64,000 nt of DNA from Pseudomonas syringae. Lineage in GTDB: Bacteria; Pseudomonadota; Gammaproteobacteria; Pseudomonadales; Pseudomonadaceae. Each line of letters opens with the position of its first letter. Within the stretch, counting starts at the first letter, position 1. The DNA is taken from contig NZ_CP066265.1 in the NCBI RefSeq assembly GCF_023278085.1, forward strand, positions 186,001 through 250,000. Reading direction: 5' to 3'. The notes under the pieces were generated by a model, which was given only the letters and a program-made list of their open reading frames with translations, did not search any database and was not told the DNA's origin. A program made the position numbers and the translations under genes. Positions 28,517 to 40,796 of this stretch are shown piece by piece.

Positions 28517-29191
28517 ATGCGAATCCTTGTCGTAGAGGACGAGCCGAAAACGGCCGAGTACATGCATCAAGGTCTGACCGAAAGTGGCTATGTCGTCGAT
28601 ATCGCCGCCACCGGGCTTGATGGGCTTTATCTCGCGCAGCATCAGGCTTACGACGTGGTGATTCTGGATGTGAACCTGCCGGAGATGGATGGCTGGGAAG
28701 TGTTGAGCCGGCTGAGGAAAACCGTCAACACGCGCATCATGATGGTCACGGCGCGGGGGCGGCTTGAGGAAAAAGTCAAAGGTCTGGAGATGGGCGCTGA
28801 TGACTATCTGGTCAAGCCGTTCGAGTTTCCGGAACTGCTGGCCAGGGTCCGCACCCTGATGCGTCGCAGTGAGCAGACCACCACTTCCAAGGTGTTGCAG
28901 GTCGGCGACCTGGAGCTCGATCAAGGCCGACACCGGGCATTTCGCGGCAAGCAGCGCATCGACCTGACCACCAAGGAGTTTGCGCTCCTGCACCTGTTGA
29001 TGCGCCACAGTGGTGAAGTCATGTCGCGTACCCAGATCATTTCGCTGGTCTGGGACATGAACTTTGATTGCGACACCAACGTGGTGGAAGTGTCGATCCG
29101 CCGCCTGCGAGCGAAGATCGATGATCCGTTCGAGACCAAGCTGATTCACACCCTGCGTGGCGTCGGTTACGTACTGGAAGTGCGTGAATGA
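28517..29191 (+). CDS. czcR: heavy-metal response regulator CzcR
   Basis: The 224-residue OmpR-type regulator has a receiver domain with Glu7/Asp8 (VVEDEPK), phospho-acceptor Asp51 (ILDVNLPEMDG) and the Lys of DDYLVKPF, then a winged-helix DNA-binding domain (LTTKEFALLHLLMRHSGEVM, NVVEVSIRRLRAKID). It is expected to activate czcCBA, which is divergently transcribed. The start at MRILVVEDE is the family N terminus, preceded by an AGGAAG site. Its stop overlaps the czcS start (ATGA). The name is by family and context. Confidence 0.92.
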   Translation: MRILVVEDEPKTAEYMHQGLTESGYVVDIAATGLDGLYLAQHQAYDVVILDVNLPEMDGWEVLSRLRKTVNTRIMMVTARGRLEEKVKGLEMGADDYLVKPFEFPELLARVRTLMRRSEQTTTSKVLQVGDLELDQGRHRAFRGKQRIDLTTKEFALLHLLMRHSGEVMSRTQIISLVWDMNFDCDTNVVEVSIRRLRAKIDDPFETKLIHTLRGVGYVLEVRE

Positions 29192-30579
29192 CGCCGACAC
29201 GCCTTTCGACGCGTCTCGGGTTGACGGTCGTTGCTCTGATTGCGTGCCTGGTGCTGATGATGGAAATGCTCGCCTACGCGGCGATTTCCCGTCAGCTCGA
29301 TATACGCGCCGAAGACGGATTGAGCGAGAAATTCAGGCAGATCGAACACAGCATGAGCGAGGGTTTTCTGGGGATCGAAGACATCGTTCAATACCCCCAC
29401 ACGCTGCGCGATCAGATCGTCGGGCATGACAGCTTCTCGCTGACCGTTCTCGACTCGGGTAATCCTCGGCAACAATTGATGAGCGTCGGTAACGAGGAGG
29501 GGCGCAATCTGCCGGTTCCCGATACCGCACAGATACCTCAAGACTTTCAGGAGCTGAAATCGGCGCAGGGTCACAAGATCCTGCTGGGTTACAAGACGAT
29601 ACGCCTCAAAACCGGTCAGGACATACTGGTCAGGCTGTCGATGGACAGGGAAAGCGACACTGAGCTGCTGCACGCTTATGTGAGATCGACGTGTATGGTC
29701 TTGCCCGTGATTCTGCTGCTGGTCGGCTTTTGCGTCTGGTGGGTGGTGCGCCGTGGCCTCAGGCCGTTGAGGGCGTTTCGCAAGGTGACTGCGCTGATCT
29801 CGGCTCGAGATCTGTCCCATCGCATGAAAGTGAATGGCCTGCCTGACGAATTGCGCGATCTCGCGCATGCAGTCAATTTCATGCTGCACAGGCTGGATGG
29901 CGACGTGCAGCAACTGGCGCAATTTTCTGACGATCTGGCGCATGAGTTGCGCTCGCCCATGAACAATCTGATGGGCAAGGCGCAGGTCACGCTCTCCAGA
30001 CCGCGTCCGCCCGAAGAGTACAAGCAGGCACTGGAGTCCTGCACCGAAGAGCTGGAGCGCATGTCGCGCATGATCAGCCAGATGCTGTTCCTGGCCAGCG
30101 TCAGCCAGCCGGCTGCGCCGCTGCCGGCTGACATTGTCGATCTGCGGGAAGAGGCAGAAAAAGTCGCCGAGCTGTTTTCATCCTCGGCCGAGGACCGCGA
30201 CATCACGCTACAGATCAATGGCACGGCGAAAGTATCGGGCGACAAGCTGATGATCCAGCGAGCGATCTCGAACCTGCTCTCCAACGCCATCCGCCACGGT
30301 CTGTCCGGCAGTGTGATTACCATCACCCTTGCCACGCAGGGTGATGAAGTCTCGCTGGCAGTGCGCAATGCGGGCGACGGTATTGACGCCGAACACCTGC
30401 CGCGACTGTTCGACCGTTTCTATCGGGTCCACGTCAGTCGCGCCCGGCAGCAGGGCGGTACGGGGCTGGGGCTGGCGATTGTGCGTTCCATCATGAGCCT
30501 GCATGAAGGGCAGGTGACGGTTCAGAGTGAGCCCGGACATTTCACCACGTTCAGCCTGATCTTCCCTAAACTGATGTAA
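29188..30579 (+). CDS. czcS: heavy-metal sensor histidine kinase CzcS
   Basis: The 463-residue membrane kinase has helix 1 (about 11-32), a periplasmic metal-sensing region (33-165), helix 2 (167-188), a HAMP linker, the phospho-acceptor His252 in DDLAHELRSPMNNL, and a HATPase domain (N-box NLLSNAIRHG, GTGLGLAIV). It phosphorylates CzcR when metal is in excess. Length and layout are normal for the CusS/CzcS family. It is translationally coupled to czcR. Confidence 0.92.
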   Translation: MTPTRLSTRLGLTVVALIACLVLMMEMLAYAAISRQLDIRAEDGLSEKFRQIEHSMSEGFLGIEDIVQYPHTLRDQIVGHDSFSLTVLDSGNPRQQLMSVGNEEGRNLPVPDTAQIPQDFQELKSAQGHKILLGYKTIRLKTGQDILVRLSMDRESDTELLHAYVRSTCMVLPVILLLVGFCVWWVVRRGLRPLRAFRKVTALISARDLSHRMKVNGLPDELRDLAHAVNFMLHRLDGDVQQLAQFSDDLAHELRSPMNNLMGKAQVTLSRPRPPEEYKQALESCTEELERMSRMISQMLFLASVSQPAAPLPADIVDLREEAEKVAELFSSSAEDRDITLQINGTAKVSGDKLMIQRAISNLLSNAIRHGLSGSVITITLATQGDEVSLAVRNAGDGIDAEHLPRLFDRFYRVHVSRARQQGGTGLGLAIVRSIMSLHEGQVTVQSEPGHFTTFSLIFPKLM

Positions 30580-30693
30580 TGCGTCAGGTTGATGGTCGTT
30601 CTTCAAGAACCTTTCGCTGACCTCCGGCTCATAGCTTGTGAGCGGGTAACGCCCGGATGCTTCCGATGAAGCTGAACCTATAAGGATGGACGT

Positions 30694-31095
30694 ATGACAG
30701 TTGCTTTCTGGTGCGTGCTGGTCGCGATATTGCTGCCGATAATCTGTGCCGGCATCGCCAAGTTCGGTAGCCGCAAATTCGGCAGCGGGCACAATCATGA
30801 CCCGCGTGCATTTCTCGACAAGCTGGAAGGTTTTCCACGACGTGCCCACGCGGCACAGCTCAACAGCTTTGAAGTGACCCCTGCGTTTGCAGCGGCGGTG
30901 ATCATTGCGCACATCGCGGGCAATGCGCAGTTGGTCACCATCGATGTACTGGCGGTGCTGTTTATCACCAGCCGCCTGCTGTACATCATTTTCTATCTGG
31001 CCGACCTGGCTGCGTTGCGTTCTGCGGTATGGCTGGTTGGCATGGGGCTGATCATTGCGCTGTTCGGTGTATCGGCTTTCCCGGCTGCTGCCTGA
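30694..31095 (+). CDS. MAPEG-family membrane protein
   Basis: The 133-residue protein has four hydrophobic helices and the MAPEG pattern (NHDPRAFLDKLEGFPRRAHAAQLNSFE near residues 35-60; ITSRLLYIIFYLADLAALRS near 88-108). The family includes glutathione-dependent transferases and homologues of unknown role in bacteria. An AAGGA ribosome-binding site precedes the ATG. It lies 114 bp after czcS on the same strand; a link with metal stress is not shown. Confidence 0.88.
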   Translation: MTVAFWCVLVAILLPIICAGIAKFGSRKFGSGHNHDPRAFLDKLEGFPRRAHAAQLNSFEVTPAFAAAVIIAHIAGNAQLVTIDVLAVLFITSRLLYIIFYLADLAALRSAVWLVGMGLIIALFGVSAFPAAA

Positions 31096-31149
31096 TGATG
31101 GCCTTGCGACGCTGTCTTTCATGGTCAGCGTCGCAACGTCCAATACCGA

Positions 31150-31560
31150 TCAATCGTCCGGCTGTACTTTCTCGAGTTCAGTCTGCGCATCCTGCAACTC
31201 CTTGCGCGACTCGGCCAGCTTGTCTTTGCGCTTGTTGATCCGTTCCGGGTCACCCTTGTCCATGGCTTTGTTCAGATCGGTCTGACGGCGGCTGACTTCG
31301 CGTTTGGCGTCCAGCACCTTTTGCTCGCGCTGTTTGAGCAAGGAAGTCTCCGTGCAATTGGCATTGACCTCGGCAAGGGCCTTTTCCAGCCCGGTCTGCT
31401 CGGCCTTGTTACCTTCGGTCTTGGCGTCCTGAATCTTGCTGCTGATCTCCTGACTTTTGATCAGGCACTCGGAAGGCGGTGTTGCCGGCTCGACGGCCAG
31501 CGATGTGCTCGCAATCAGCGTGCAACTGGTGAAAAGGATCAATGGTGATAAAAACCGCAT
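31150..31560 (-). CDS. DUF1090-family periplasmic protein (YqjC-like)
   Basis: The 136-residue precursor has a signal peptide (cleaved after SLA) and a long charged helical domain typical of DUF1090: CLIKSQEISSKIQDAKTEGN, then two cysteines (about 29 and 68) likely disulfide-bonded and a heptad-rich C terminus (KLAESRKELQDAQTELEK). The ATG was chosen over one eight codons upstream because GGAG lies 6 nt in front of it. Function in the envelope is unknown. Confidence 0.87.
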   Translation of the reverse strand: MRFLSPLILFTSCTLIASTSLAVEPATPPSECLIKSQEISSKIQDAKTEGNKAEQTGLEKALAEVNANCTETSLLKQREQKVLDAKREVSRRQTDLNKAMDKGDPERINKRKDKLAESRKELQDAQTELEKVQPDD

Positions 31561-31614
31561 GTGAACTCCGCTTGAAGATGACAATACCCGGACAGAAAAA
31601 TGAACGTCCGCTAC

Positions 31615-33312
<1,698 letters not shown>

Positions 33313-33413
33313 TTAGGGGTAGGCCCGATCAGAGTAGTTGCCGGTTCGCTTTGCACACGAGTGGCTTGGTTACCGGGTTTTTCCACCGCACTGCGCCGCA
33401 TGCCCAAGATCGG

Positions 33414-33580
33414 ACGCGGAGCGTCCAGAACGGCATTCCCACGCTGGAGCGTGCGGAACGAGACTGTGTCCTCTCGTGCCAATGCTCCGCGTTGGCATGC
33501 CTTTCGTGACGCTCTGCGTCACAAATCTGCGCCGCACTGCGTACTCAGAATTGGACGCAGAACGCCCATAGCGTCGTTAC
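33414..33580. repeat. intergenic hairpin-repeat cluster (copy 2)
   Basis: At least four modules of the same hairpin family are present: GGACGCGGAGCGTCC, CACGCTGGAGCGTG, CCAATGCTCCGCGTTGG and GTGACGCTCTGCGTCAC. They fill most of the 363-bp gap between ligB and metK. The remainder holds the metK terminator. Confidence 0.8.
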
Positions 33581-33608
33581 CATGCAGCGCAGGATCAATA
33601 ATCCAGAC

Positions 33609-33650
33609 GAAAAAAAGCCCCGAACGACCAGGTCGTCCGGGGCTTTTTTC
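33609..33650 (-). terminator. metK terminator
   Basis: AAAAGCCCCG and CGGGGCTTTT, extended by ACGACC/GGTCGT, form a long hairpin with a T-run on the minus strand, just beyond the metK stop. Confidence 0.9.
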
Positions 33651-33660
33651 GGGGCGGGTT

Positions 33661-34851
33661 TTACAGGCCGGCAGCTGCGCGCAGGGCGTCGGCGCGGTCG
33701 GTTTTTTCCCAGGTGAAGGCGGTGAAGGTGTCATCGCCAACGGTCATTTCGACCGGGGTACGACCGAAGTGGCCGTAGGCCGCAGTGGCCTGGTACATCG
33801 GGTGCAGCAGGTCGAGCATGGTGGTGATTGCGTAAGGACGCAGGTCGAAGTTGTCGCGGACCAGCTTGATGATCTTGTCATCGGACAGCTTGCCGGTGCC
33901 GAAAGTGTTCAACGAGATCGAGGTCGGTTGAGCGACGCCGATGGCGTAGGACACCTGAATTTCGCAACGCTCGGCCAGGCCGGCAGCCACGATGTTCTTG
34001 GCGACGTAACGACCGGCGTAGGCGGCCGAACGGTCAACCTTCGATGGGTCCTTGCCGGAGAAAGCACCGCCGCCGTGACGGGCCATGCCGCCGTAGGTGT
34101 CGACGATGATTTTGCGGCCGGTCAGACCACAGTCGCCTACCGGGCCACCGATGATGAAGTTGCCGGTCGGGTTGATGTGGAACTGGGTGTCTTTGTGCAG
34201 CAAGTGCGCAGGGATGACGTGCTTGACGATCAGCTCCATCACGCCTTCGCGCAGGTCTTTGTAAGACACGTCCGGGTTGTGCTGGGTCGACAGCACGATG
34301 GCGTCGACGCCGACCACTTTGCCATTTTCGTAACGGCAGGTGACCTGGGATTTTGCGTCCGGGCGCAACCACGGCAGCAGGCCGGATTTGCGGGCTTCGG
34401 CCTGACGCTGCACCAGTTGGTGCGAGAAGGTGATCGGCGCAGGCATCAGCACGTCGGTTTCATTGCTGGCGTAGCCGAACATCAGGCCCTGGTCGCCAGC
34501 GCCCTGATCTTCAGGCTTGCTGCGGTCAACGCCCTGAGCGATGTCCACCGACTGCTTGCCGATGATGTTCATCACGCCGCAGGTCGCGCCGTCGAAGCCG
34601 ACGTCGGAGCTGTTGTAGCCGATGTCGAGGATGACGTTACGCACGATGTCTTCCAGATCGACCCAGGCCGATGTCGACACTTCGCCAGCGATGATCGCCA
34701 CACCGGTCTTGACCAGTGTTTCGCACGCTACACGGGCGTATTTGTCTTCAGCGATGATAGCGTCCAGAACCGCGTCGGAAATCTGGTCGGCGATCTTGTC
34801 CGGATGCCCTTCGGACACGGACTCGGAGGTGAAAAGTGAGTATTCGCTCAT
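33661..34851 (-). CDS. metK: S-adenosylmethionine synthetase
   Basis: The 396-residue enzyme makes SAM from methionine and ATP. Signature segments include [18 protein letters not shown] (7-24), [12 protein letters not shown], the glycine-rich [19 protein letters not shown] loop and the C-terminal [11 protein letters not shown]. Length is normal. It is the second gene after a SahR-type regulator on the same strand (20-bp gap), so both probably form one transcript controlled by the palindrome at 35904-35937. Confidence 0.98.
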   Translation of the reverse strand: MSEYSLFTSESVSEGHPDKIADQISDAVLDAIIAEDKYARVACETLVKTGVAIIAGEVSTSAWVDLEDIVRNVILDIGYNSSDVGFDGATCGVMNIIGKQSVDIAQGVDRSKPEDQGAGDQGLMFGYASNETDVLMPAPITFSHQLVQRQAEARKSGLLPWLRPDAKSQVTCRYENGKVVGVDAIVLSTQHNPDVSYKDLREGVMELIVKHVIPAHLLHKDTQFHINPTGNFIIGGPVGDCGLTGRKIIVDTYGGMARHGGGAFSGKDPSKVDRSAAYAGRYVAKNIVAAGLAERCEIQVSYAIGVAQPTSISLNTFGTGKLSDDKIIKLVRDNFDLRPYAITTMLDLLHPMYQATAAYGHFGRTPVEMTVGDDTFTAFTWEKTDRADALRAAAGL

Positions 34852-34871
34852 CTCTACGGGTTTCCTTCATT

Positions 34872-35867
34872 TTACCGATGGTGAGTGTCGCCAGCCGGTC
34901 GCTGAAAATGGCGAACCTGGATCTGGAAACCATTACGTAAGCCTACATAGAGGCTTTCCCCGGGAACTAGCCCCGCAGCGATGGCCCAACGGGCCAGGTC
35001 TTCCTGCTCGAAACCTAACCAGAGATCGCCACAGGCCTCCCTGGCCCAACTCTGGTCATGACTACACAATTCTGTTACCAGCAAGCTACCGCCGGGTGTT
35101 ACGTGCTCGGCCAGTTGCCTGAGCGCTTCGGCCGGTGCCGCGAAATGATGCAGCACCATGTTGAGGACGACGCAGTCGGCGCTGACTTTACTGTCGTTCA
35201 GTGCATCGGCCAGCCTCAGCTCAACGTTAGCCAGCGCCTTGCGTTCACAGACGCCGCGCGCCAGCTCCAGCATAGCCGGGCTGTTGTCCATGGCGACGAC
35301 CTGCCGGAAACGCCGCGCCAGTTCTGGCAGGAAGCCGCCGTCGCCGGGGCCTACTTCCAGAGCCGTGGCCTGCGCGCCGAAGCTCAGTTTGTCGAGCAGC
35401 GTCAGCAGACTCTCGCTGTATTGCGCCAGACCGGCGATCAGGTCCTGCTGAGCGCGAAACTTTTCTGCAGTGCGGGCAAAGAAATCCTGGCTGGCCATTG
35501 CCCGCTGCCGATGCACCAGGCCGATGCGGCCCTGAACATCGTCCGGCAAAGCCAGCGTATCGACCTCATCCAGCAGCGCCGCGTGCAGTCTGCCGCCCGG
35601 CAAGCTGGTGTGGGGCAGGGCGCGGCGGTAGAAAATCGCGTTGCCTTCACGGCGAGTCGCCACCAGGTCGGCCTGCGCCAGAACCTTCAGGTGATGGCTC
35701 ATGCCTGACTGACCAATGGCGAAGATCTGCGCCAGTTCAAGCACGCCGAACGAATCGTTGGTCAGTGCGCGCAATACATTCAGCCGTAGAGGATCGCCGC
35801 CGGCCTTGCACAATGCAGAAAGGTCGTCGCATGCGTCATGGCGAATTGCAGGCACGCGCAGGTTCAT
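34872..35867 (-). CDS. sahR: SahR-type regulator: ArsR HTH fused to a SAM-methyltransferase-like domain
   Basis: The 331-residue protein has an N-terminal ArsR winged helix (LNVLRALTNDSFGVLELAQI, then SGMSHHLKVLAQADLVATRR) and a C-terminal class-I methyltransferase fold with the SAM-binding ALEVGPGDGGFLPELARRF motif and CVVLNMVLHHFA. This is the architecture of SahR, known in proteobacteria as an S-adenosylhomocysteine-sensing regulator of methionine-cycle genes. Context fits: it directly precedes metK and has a perfect palindrome 36 bp before its ATG. The assignment is by architecture and context. Confidence 0.82.
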   Translation of the reverse strand: MNLRVPAIRHDACDDLSALCKAGGDPLRLNVLRALTNDSFGVLELAQIFAIGQSGMSHHLKVLAQADLVATRREGNAIFYRRALPHTSLPGGRLHAALLDEVDTLALPDDVQGRIGLVHRQRAMASQDFFARTAEKFRAQQDLIAGLAQYSESLLTLLDKLSFGAQATALEVGPGDGGFLPELARRFRQVVAMDNSPAMLELARGVCERKALANVELRLADALNDSKVSADCVVLNMVLHHFAAPAEALRQLAEHVTPGGSLLVTELCSHDQSWAREACGDLWLGFEQEDLARWAIAAGLVPGESLYVGLRNGFQIQVRHFQRPAGDTHHR

Positions 35868-35903
35868 AAGCTCCGCAGTCTAGAGAGCGATCCATGACGC
35901 CGC

Positions 35904-35937
35904 AAGGGCAATATCAAAAAGTTTTGATATTGCCCTT
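35904..35937. promoter_or_regulatory. perfect 16-bp palindrome, likely operator for sahR-metK
   Basis: AAGGGCAATATCAAAA and its exact complement TTTTGATATTGCCCTT are separated by 2 bp. The A+T-rich core ATATCAAAA..TTTTGATAT is of the ArsR-operator type, and it lies 36 bp upstream of the regulator's start codon. It could also form a terminator-like hairpin, but no gene ends here: tkt is divergent. Confidence 0.75.
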
Positions 35938-36126
35938 GGCCGGGTGCCGGTCAGGCGCTGTGAACTTGTCGTGTCGCCGTGTGTTCCAGTCTTCACAGGC
36001 TAAATAATGTCCGTAACGCAGGAAAAGAGCCTAAGGTCGACATCTGTCATTGCCCCCGGCCGGTCCGTGAGGGAAAATGAGCGTCTTTTTTCCGCCCCTA
36101 ATTTTTTCAATCCCAGGAGATCAGCG

Positions 36127-38124
36127 ATGCCAAGCCGTCGTGAGCGTGCCAATGCTATTCGTGCCCTAAGCATGGATGCCGTGCAAAAAGCCAACAGCGG
36201 CCATCCGGGTGCCCCGATGGGCATGGCGGATATCGCCGAGGTTCTGTGGCGTGATTATCTGAAACACAGCCCGAAGAATCCTTCGTTTGCCGACCGTGAC
36301 CGTTTCATCATGTCCAACGGCCATGGTTCGATGCTGGTTTACTCGCTGCTGCACCTGACCGGTTACGACCTGTCGATCGACGATCTGAAAAACTTCCGTC
36401 AACTGCACAGCCGTACGCCAGGTCACCCTGAATTCGGCTACACCCCGGGCGTTGAAACCACTACTGGCCCATTGGGTCAGGGTTTTGCCAACGCTGTCGG
36501 TTTTGCCGCTGCCGAGAAGACCCTCGCGGCACAGTTCAACCGTCCAGGCCACACCATCGTTGACCACAACACTTACGTGTTCATGGGCGATGGCTGCATG
36601 ATGGAAGGCATTTCCCACGAAGTCGCCTCGCTGGCCGGTACGCTGCAACTCGGCAAGCTGATCGCGTTCTACGACGACAACGGCATTTCCATCGATGGCG
36701 AAGTCGAAGGCTGGTTCACCGACGACACGCCGAAGCGTTTCGAAGCCTACGGCTGGCAGGTCATCCGCAATGTCGACGGCCATGACGCCGAAGAGATCAA
36801 GATCGCGATCGACACCGCCCGCAAGAGCGCTCAGCCAACCCTGATCTGCTGCAAGACCACCATCGGTTTCGGTTCGCCGAACAAGCAGGGCAAGGAAGAA
36901 TCCCACGGCGCGCCGCTGGGTGCTGACGAAATCGCCCTGACCCGTGCTGCGCTGAAGTGGAACTACGGCCCCTTCGAAATTCCGGCTGATATCTACGCCG
37001 AATGGGATGCCAAGGAAAAAGGCCTGGCGGTCGAAGCCGAGTGGGACCAGCGCTTTGCTGCCTACTCCGCTGCATTCCCCGAGTTGGCCAACGACTTTAT
37101 CCGTCGCATGAGCGGCGAGTTGCCTGCCGACTTTGCCGAGAAATCCGCAGCGTACGTGGCTGAAGTCAACGCCAAGGGCGAAACCATTGCCAGCCGCAAG
37201 GCCAGCCAGAACGCACTGAGCGCGCTGGGCCCGTTGCTGCCTGAAATCCTCGGCGGTTCGGCCGACCTGGCAGGTTCCAACCTGACCATCTGGAAAGGCT
37301 GCAAGAGCATCACCGGCGAAGACCCTAACGGCAATTACCTGCACTACGGCGTTCGCGAGTTCGGCATGGCCGCCATGATGAATGGTATCGCCCTGCACGG
37401 CGGCTTCGTGCCCTACGGCGCAACCTTCCTGATCTTCATGGAATACGCCCGCAACGCAGTGCGCATGGCGTCGCTGATGAAGAAGCGTGTGATCTACGTG
37501 TTCACTCACGACTCCATCGGTCTGGGCGAAGACGGCCCGACTCACCAGCCAATCGAGCAGTTGACCAGCCTGCGTACCACGCCGAACCTGGACACCTGGC
37601 GTCCGGCCGATGCCGTTGAATCGGCAGTGGCCTGGAAGCACGCCATCGAGCGTAACGACGGTCCATCGGCGTTGATCTTCTCGCGTCAGAACCTGACTCA
37701 CCAGGCGCGTGACGAGGCCCAACTGGCCAACATCGCTCGTGGTGGCTACGTGCTGCGCGACTGCGCTGGCGAGCCTGAACTGATTCTGATCGCGACCGGT
37801 TCGGAAGTGGGTCTGGCTGTTGAGGCCTACGACAAACTGATCGCTCAGGGCCGCAAGGCTCGCGTGGTTTCCATGCCGTGCACCAGCATCTTTGAAGCTC
37901 AGGATGCGCTGTACAAGCAGGAAGTCCTGCCACTTCAGGTCAGCGCACGTATCGCCATCGAAGCCGCGCACGCAGACTACTGGTACAAATACGTCGGTCT
38001 GGAAGGCCGCGTGATCGGCATGACCACCTTCGGTGAGTCGGCCCCTGCACCAGCGCTGTTCGAAGAGTTCGGGTTCACGCTGGAAAACGTCCTGAGCATT
38101 GCTGAAGAGCTGCTGGAGGACTGA
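36127..38124 (+). CDS. tkt: transketolase
   Basis: The 665-residue thiamine-diphosphate enzyme moves two-carbon units in the pentose phosphate pathway. Visible motifs are [12 protein letters not shown] (about 23-34), TGPLGQG, the TPP-binding [12 protein letters not shown] with downstream DDNGISIDG, and the pyrimidine-domain [16 protein letters not shown]. The start at MPSRRERA was chosen for its AGGAG site 8 nt upstream and because it matches the family N terminus. It heads the tkt-epd-pgk-fba carbon cluster. Confidence 0.97.
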   Translation: MPSRRERANAIRALSMDAVQKANSGHPGAPMGMADIAEVLWRDYLKHSPKNPSFADRDRFIMSNGHGSMLVYSLLHLTGYDLSIDDLKNFRQLHSRTPGHPEFGYTPGVETTTGPLGQGFANAVGFAAAEKTLAAQFNRPGHTIVDHNTYVFMGDGCMMEGISHEVASLAGTLQLGKLIAFYDDNGISIDGEVEGWFTDDTPKRFEAYGWQVIRNVDGHDAEEIKIAIDTARKSAQPTLICCKTTIGFGSPNKQGKEESHGAPLGADEIALTRAALKWNYGPFEIPADIYAEWDAKEKGLAVEAEWDQRFAAYSAAFPELANDFIRRMSGELPADFAEKSAAYVAEVNAKGETIASRKASQNALSALGPLLPEILGGSADLAGSNLTIWKGCKSITGEDPNGNYLHYGVREFGMAAMMNGIALHGGFVPYGATFLIFMEYARNAVRMASLMKKRVIYVFTHDSIGLGEDGPTHQPIEQLTSLRTTPNLDTWRPADAVESAVAWKHAIERNDGPSALIFSRQNLTHQARDEAQLANIARGGYVLRDCAGEPELILIATGSEVGLAVEAYDKLIAQGRKARVVSMPCTSIFEAQDALYKQEVLPLQVSARIAIEAAHADYWYKYVGLEGRVIGMTTFGESAPAPALFEEFGFTLENVLSIAEELLED

Positions 38125-38141
38125 TTGGCTATGTGAAGGTC

Positions 38142-38248
38142 TGTGTAGGAGCGGACTTGTCCGCGAATGGAGCAACTCGGTAAATCAGATACACCGAGTG
38201 TTCCTATTCGCGGACAAGCGAAGCGTTGCCCCGTCCGCTCCTACACAT
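38142..38248. repeat. REPIN-like inverted pair of REP sequences
   Basis: TGTAGGAGCGGACTTGTCCG and its inverted partner (ending GTCCGCTCCTACA) flank a short spacer that has its own small hairpin (ACTCGGT / ACCGAGT). This is the typical Pseudomonas REPIN layout. It occupies most of the 181-bp gap between tkt and epd. Confidence 0.85.
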
Positions 38249-38305
38249 GTATCACTACGCATATTGAGCTCTACGCAACCTGATCCATCCCCTGGCGAAA
38301 ATTTC

Positions 38306-39349
38306 ATGCCCCAGCCCCGCCCTTATAAAGTTGCTCTGAACGGCTACGGTCGTATCGGCCGTTGTGTCGTTCGTGCGCTGTGCGAGCGGGGGACGAAGGC
38401 CGGGTTTGAAGTGGTTGCCATCAATGATCTGGCCGATATGGCCAGTCTCGAATACCTCACGCGCTTTGATTCGACACATGGCCGGTTCCCCGGCGAAGTG
38501 CGGGTCGAAGGGCAATACCTGCATATCAACGATCACCGGATCAAGGTCCTGCGCAGTTCAACGCCCGAAGGCATTGACTGGGCCGGGCTGGAAGTCGATC
38601 TGGTGCTGGAGTGCTCGGGTGTCTACAACACCCGCGAAGACGGGCAGCGTTTTCTGGATGCCGGTGCGCCACGGGTCCTGTTTTCCCAGCCTATGGCCAG
38701 CGAGCGGGATGTCGATGCCACGGTGGTGTTCGGCATCAACCAGCAACGGCTGACCGGGCGCGAATTGCTGGTCTCGGCCGCGTCCTGTACCACCAACTGC
38801 AGCGTTCCGCTGCTGCGTTTGCTGGATCAGGCCATTGGTCTGGAATACATCACCATCACCACTATTCACTCGGCGATGAACGATCAGCCGGTAATCGACG
38901 CCTATCACCATGAGGATTTGCGTCGTACCCGCTCGGCTTTCCAGTCGATCATTCCGGTGTCCACCGGTCTGGCGCGAGGAATCGAGCGGCTGCTTCCGGA
39001 ACTTGCCGGTCGAATTCAGGCCAAAGCAGTTCGTGTACCGACCGTCAATGTGTCTTGTCTGGACATTACACTGCAGATGTCGCGGGACACCGATGCAGTG
39101 GAGGTCAACCGTATCCTGCGTGAGGCCGCCACCCGTGGCCCGCTCAAGGGGCTGCTGGCCTACACTGAGTTGCCGCATGCCAGCTGCGATTTCAACCATG
39201 ACCCGCATTCGGCCATTGTCGATGCGAGTCAGACCCGCGTTTCCGGACCCCGGCTGGTCAATCTGCTGGCCTGGTTCGATAACGAGTGGGGTTTTGCAAA
39301 CCGAATGCTCGACGTCGCCGATCACTTTTTGCGCGTCGCTGACCAATAA
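38306..39349 (+). CDS. epd: D-erythrose-4-phosphate dehydrogenase (GapB/Epd)
   Basis: The 347-residue NAD-dependent enzyme oxidises erythrose-4-phosphate in the pyridoxal-phosphate route and is related to GAPDH. It has [17 protein letters not shown] (Rossmann loop, 9-25), catalytic Cys161 in SAASCTTNC, the [19 protein letters not shown] segment that separates Epd from true GAPDH, and [12 protein letters not shown]. The start at MPQPRPYK is the family N terminus; its ribosome-binding site is weak. The tkt-epd-pgk-fba order supports the call. Confidence 0.93.
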   Translation: MPQPRPYKVALNGYGRIGRCVVRALCERGTKAGFEVVAINDLADMASLEYLTRFDSTHGRFPGEVRVEGQYLHINDHRIKVLRSSTPEGIDWAGLEVDLVLECSGVYNTREDGQRFLDAGAPRVLFSQPMASERDVDATVVFGINQQRLTGRELLVSAASCTTNCSVPLLRLLDQAIGLEYITITTIHSAMNDQPVIDAYHHEDLRRTRSAFQSIIPVSTGLARGIERLLPELAGRIQAKAVRVPTVNVSCLDITLQMSRDTDAVEVNRILREAATRGPLKGLLAYTELPHASCDFNHDPHSAIVDASQTRVSGPRLVNLLAWFDNEWGFANRMLDVADHFLRVADQ

Positions 39350-39371
39350 CAGTAAAAAAACAGGAATGCTC

Positions 39372-40535
39372 ATGACCGTGTTGAAGATGACCGACCTCGA
39401 TCTGCAAGGCAAACGTGTACTGATCCGCGAAGACCTCAACGTCCCGGTCAAGGACGGCGTTGTCAGCAGTGACGCGCGTATCCTTGCTTCGCTGCCGACC
39501 ATCAGGCTGGCGCTGGAAAAAGGCGCGGCTGTCATGATCTGCTCGCACTTGGGTCGCCCGACCGAAGGCGAGTTTTCTGCCGAGAACAGCCTGAAGCCGG
39601 TTGCCGAGTACCTGAGCAAGGCGCTGGGCCGCGAGGTTCCTCTGGTCGCTGATTATCTGGACGGTGTCGACGTGAAGGCAGGCGATGTCGTCCTGTTCGA
39701 GAACGTTCGCTTCAACAAGGGCGAGAAAAAGAATGCCGACGAACTGGCGCAGAAGTACGCGGCCCTGTGCGACGTATTCGTGATGGACGCTTTCGGCACC
39801 GCTCACCGTGCAGAGGGTTCGACTCACGGCGTGGCCAAGTTTGCCAAGGTCGCTGCTGCGGGTCCGTTGCTGGCCGCCGAGCTGGAGGCGCTGGGCAAGG
39901 CGCTGGGCGCTCCGGCCCAGCCAATGACCGCCATCGTTGCCGGTTCCAAGGTGTCCACTAAACTGGACGTACTCAACAGCCTGAGCGGCATCTGCAATCA
40001 GTTGATCGTCGGCGGCGGCATTGCCAATACCTTCCTGGCCGCAGCCGGTCACAAGGTTGGCAAGTCGCTGTATGAACCTGATCTGCTCGACACGGCCCGT
40101 GCCATCGCTGCGAAAGTCAGCGTGCCATTGCCGACCGACGTCGTGGTTGCCAAGGCGTTTGCCGAGAGCGCCCCTGCAACCGTCAAACTGATCGCCGATG
40201 TAGCCGATGACGACATGATTCTGGACATTGGTCCGCAAACGGCAGCGCATTTCGCCGAATTGTTGAAATCTTCCGGGACTATCCTGTGGAACGGTCCGGT
40301 CGGCGTGTTTGAATTCGATCAGTTTGGCGAAGGCACCCGGACGCTGGCCAAGGCCATCGCCGAAAGCAGTGCATTCTCCATTGCTGGTGGCGGCGATACG
40401 CTGGCGGCGATCGACAAGTATGGCGTGGCAAAACAGATTTCCTATATCTCCACCGGCGGCGGTGCGTTCCTCGAATTCGTGGAAGGCAAGGTTCTGCCTG
40501 CGGTTGAAGTGCTCGAACAACGTGCCAAGGCCTGA
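39372..40535 (+). CDS. pgk: phosphoglycerate kinase
   Basis: The 387-residue two-domain glycolytic kinase has [15 protein letters not shown] (N-terminal substrate loop), [34 protein letters not shown] and the C-terminal nucleotide loop [13 protein letters not shown]. Length is typical for a bacterial PGK. It follows epd after 22 bp and is presumably co-transcribed. Confidence 0.97.
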   Translation: MTVLKMTDLDLQGKRVLIREDLNVPVKDGVVSSDARILASLPTIRLALEKGAAVMICSHLGRPTEGEFSAENSLKPVAEYLSKALGREVPLVADYLDGVDVKAGDVVLFENVRFNKGEKKNADELAQKYAALCDVFVMDAFGTAHRAEGSTHGVAKFAKVAAAGPLLAAELEALGKALGAPAQPMTAIVAGSKVSTKLDVLNSLSGICNQLIVGGGIANTFLAAAGHKVGKSLYEPDLLDTARAIAAKVSVPLPTDVVVAKAFAESAPATVKLIADVADDDMILDIGPQTAAHFAELLKSSGTILWNGPVGVFEFDQFGEGTRTLAKAIAESSAFSIAGGGDTLAAIDKYGVAKQISYISTGGGAFLEFVEGKVLPAVEVLEQRAKA

Positions 40536-40562
40536 ATGAAGGCCTTGGACAAGGAGTAGGCA

Positions 40563-40796
40563 ATGGTCAGGGCGTTACCGTGGGTGCTCATCGCAGGTTT
40601 GCTGGCCGGTTGCGCGAGCAAGCCCGAAGCTGAAGACGTCGAGGCAGACGCGCCGAACCAGCCGCTTCAGTTGAGCTGCTATCAGGCGGGCTGGCAGGCC
40701 GAAACGGTGCCGGTGATCTACAAGCGTGGCGGTCAGGAGGTGTGGGATCGGTACGAATTCATGCCCCGCAAGACAGGGAGTGTGGGTTGCCTGTAA
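40563..40796 (+). CDS. small lipoprotein of unknown function
   Basis: The 77-residue protein has a lipoprotein signal peptide with lipobox LAGC (Cys17) and a short mature domain containing two further cysteines (SCYQAGWQ and the terminal GCL). It follows pgk by 27 bp with a GGAG ribosome-binding site, so it is probably in the same transcript. No family is recognised. Confidence 0.75.
   Translation: MVRALPWVLIAGLLAGCASKPEAEDVEADAPNQPLQLSCYQAGWQAETVPVIYKRGGQEVWDRYEFMPRKTGSVGCL

Noticed and set aside
34852..34871. A SAM or SAH riboswitch before metK
   Set aside because: The gap to the upstream regulator gene is only 20 bp, too short for any known SAM/SAH aptamer.
36166..38175. A 669-codon open frame antisense to tkt
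   Set aside because: The tkt reading on the plus strand is unambiguous, and the antisense product has no recognisable motif.
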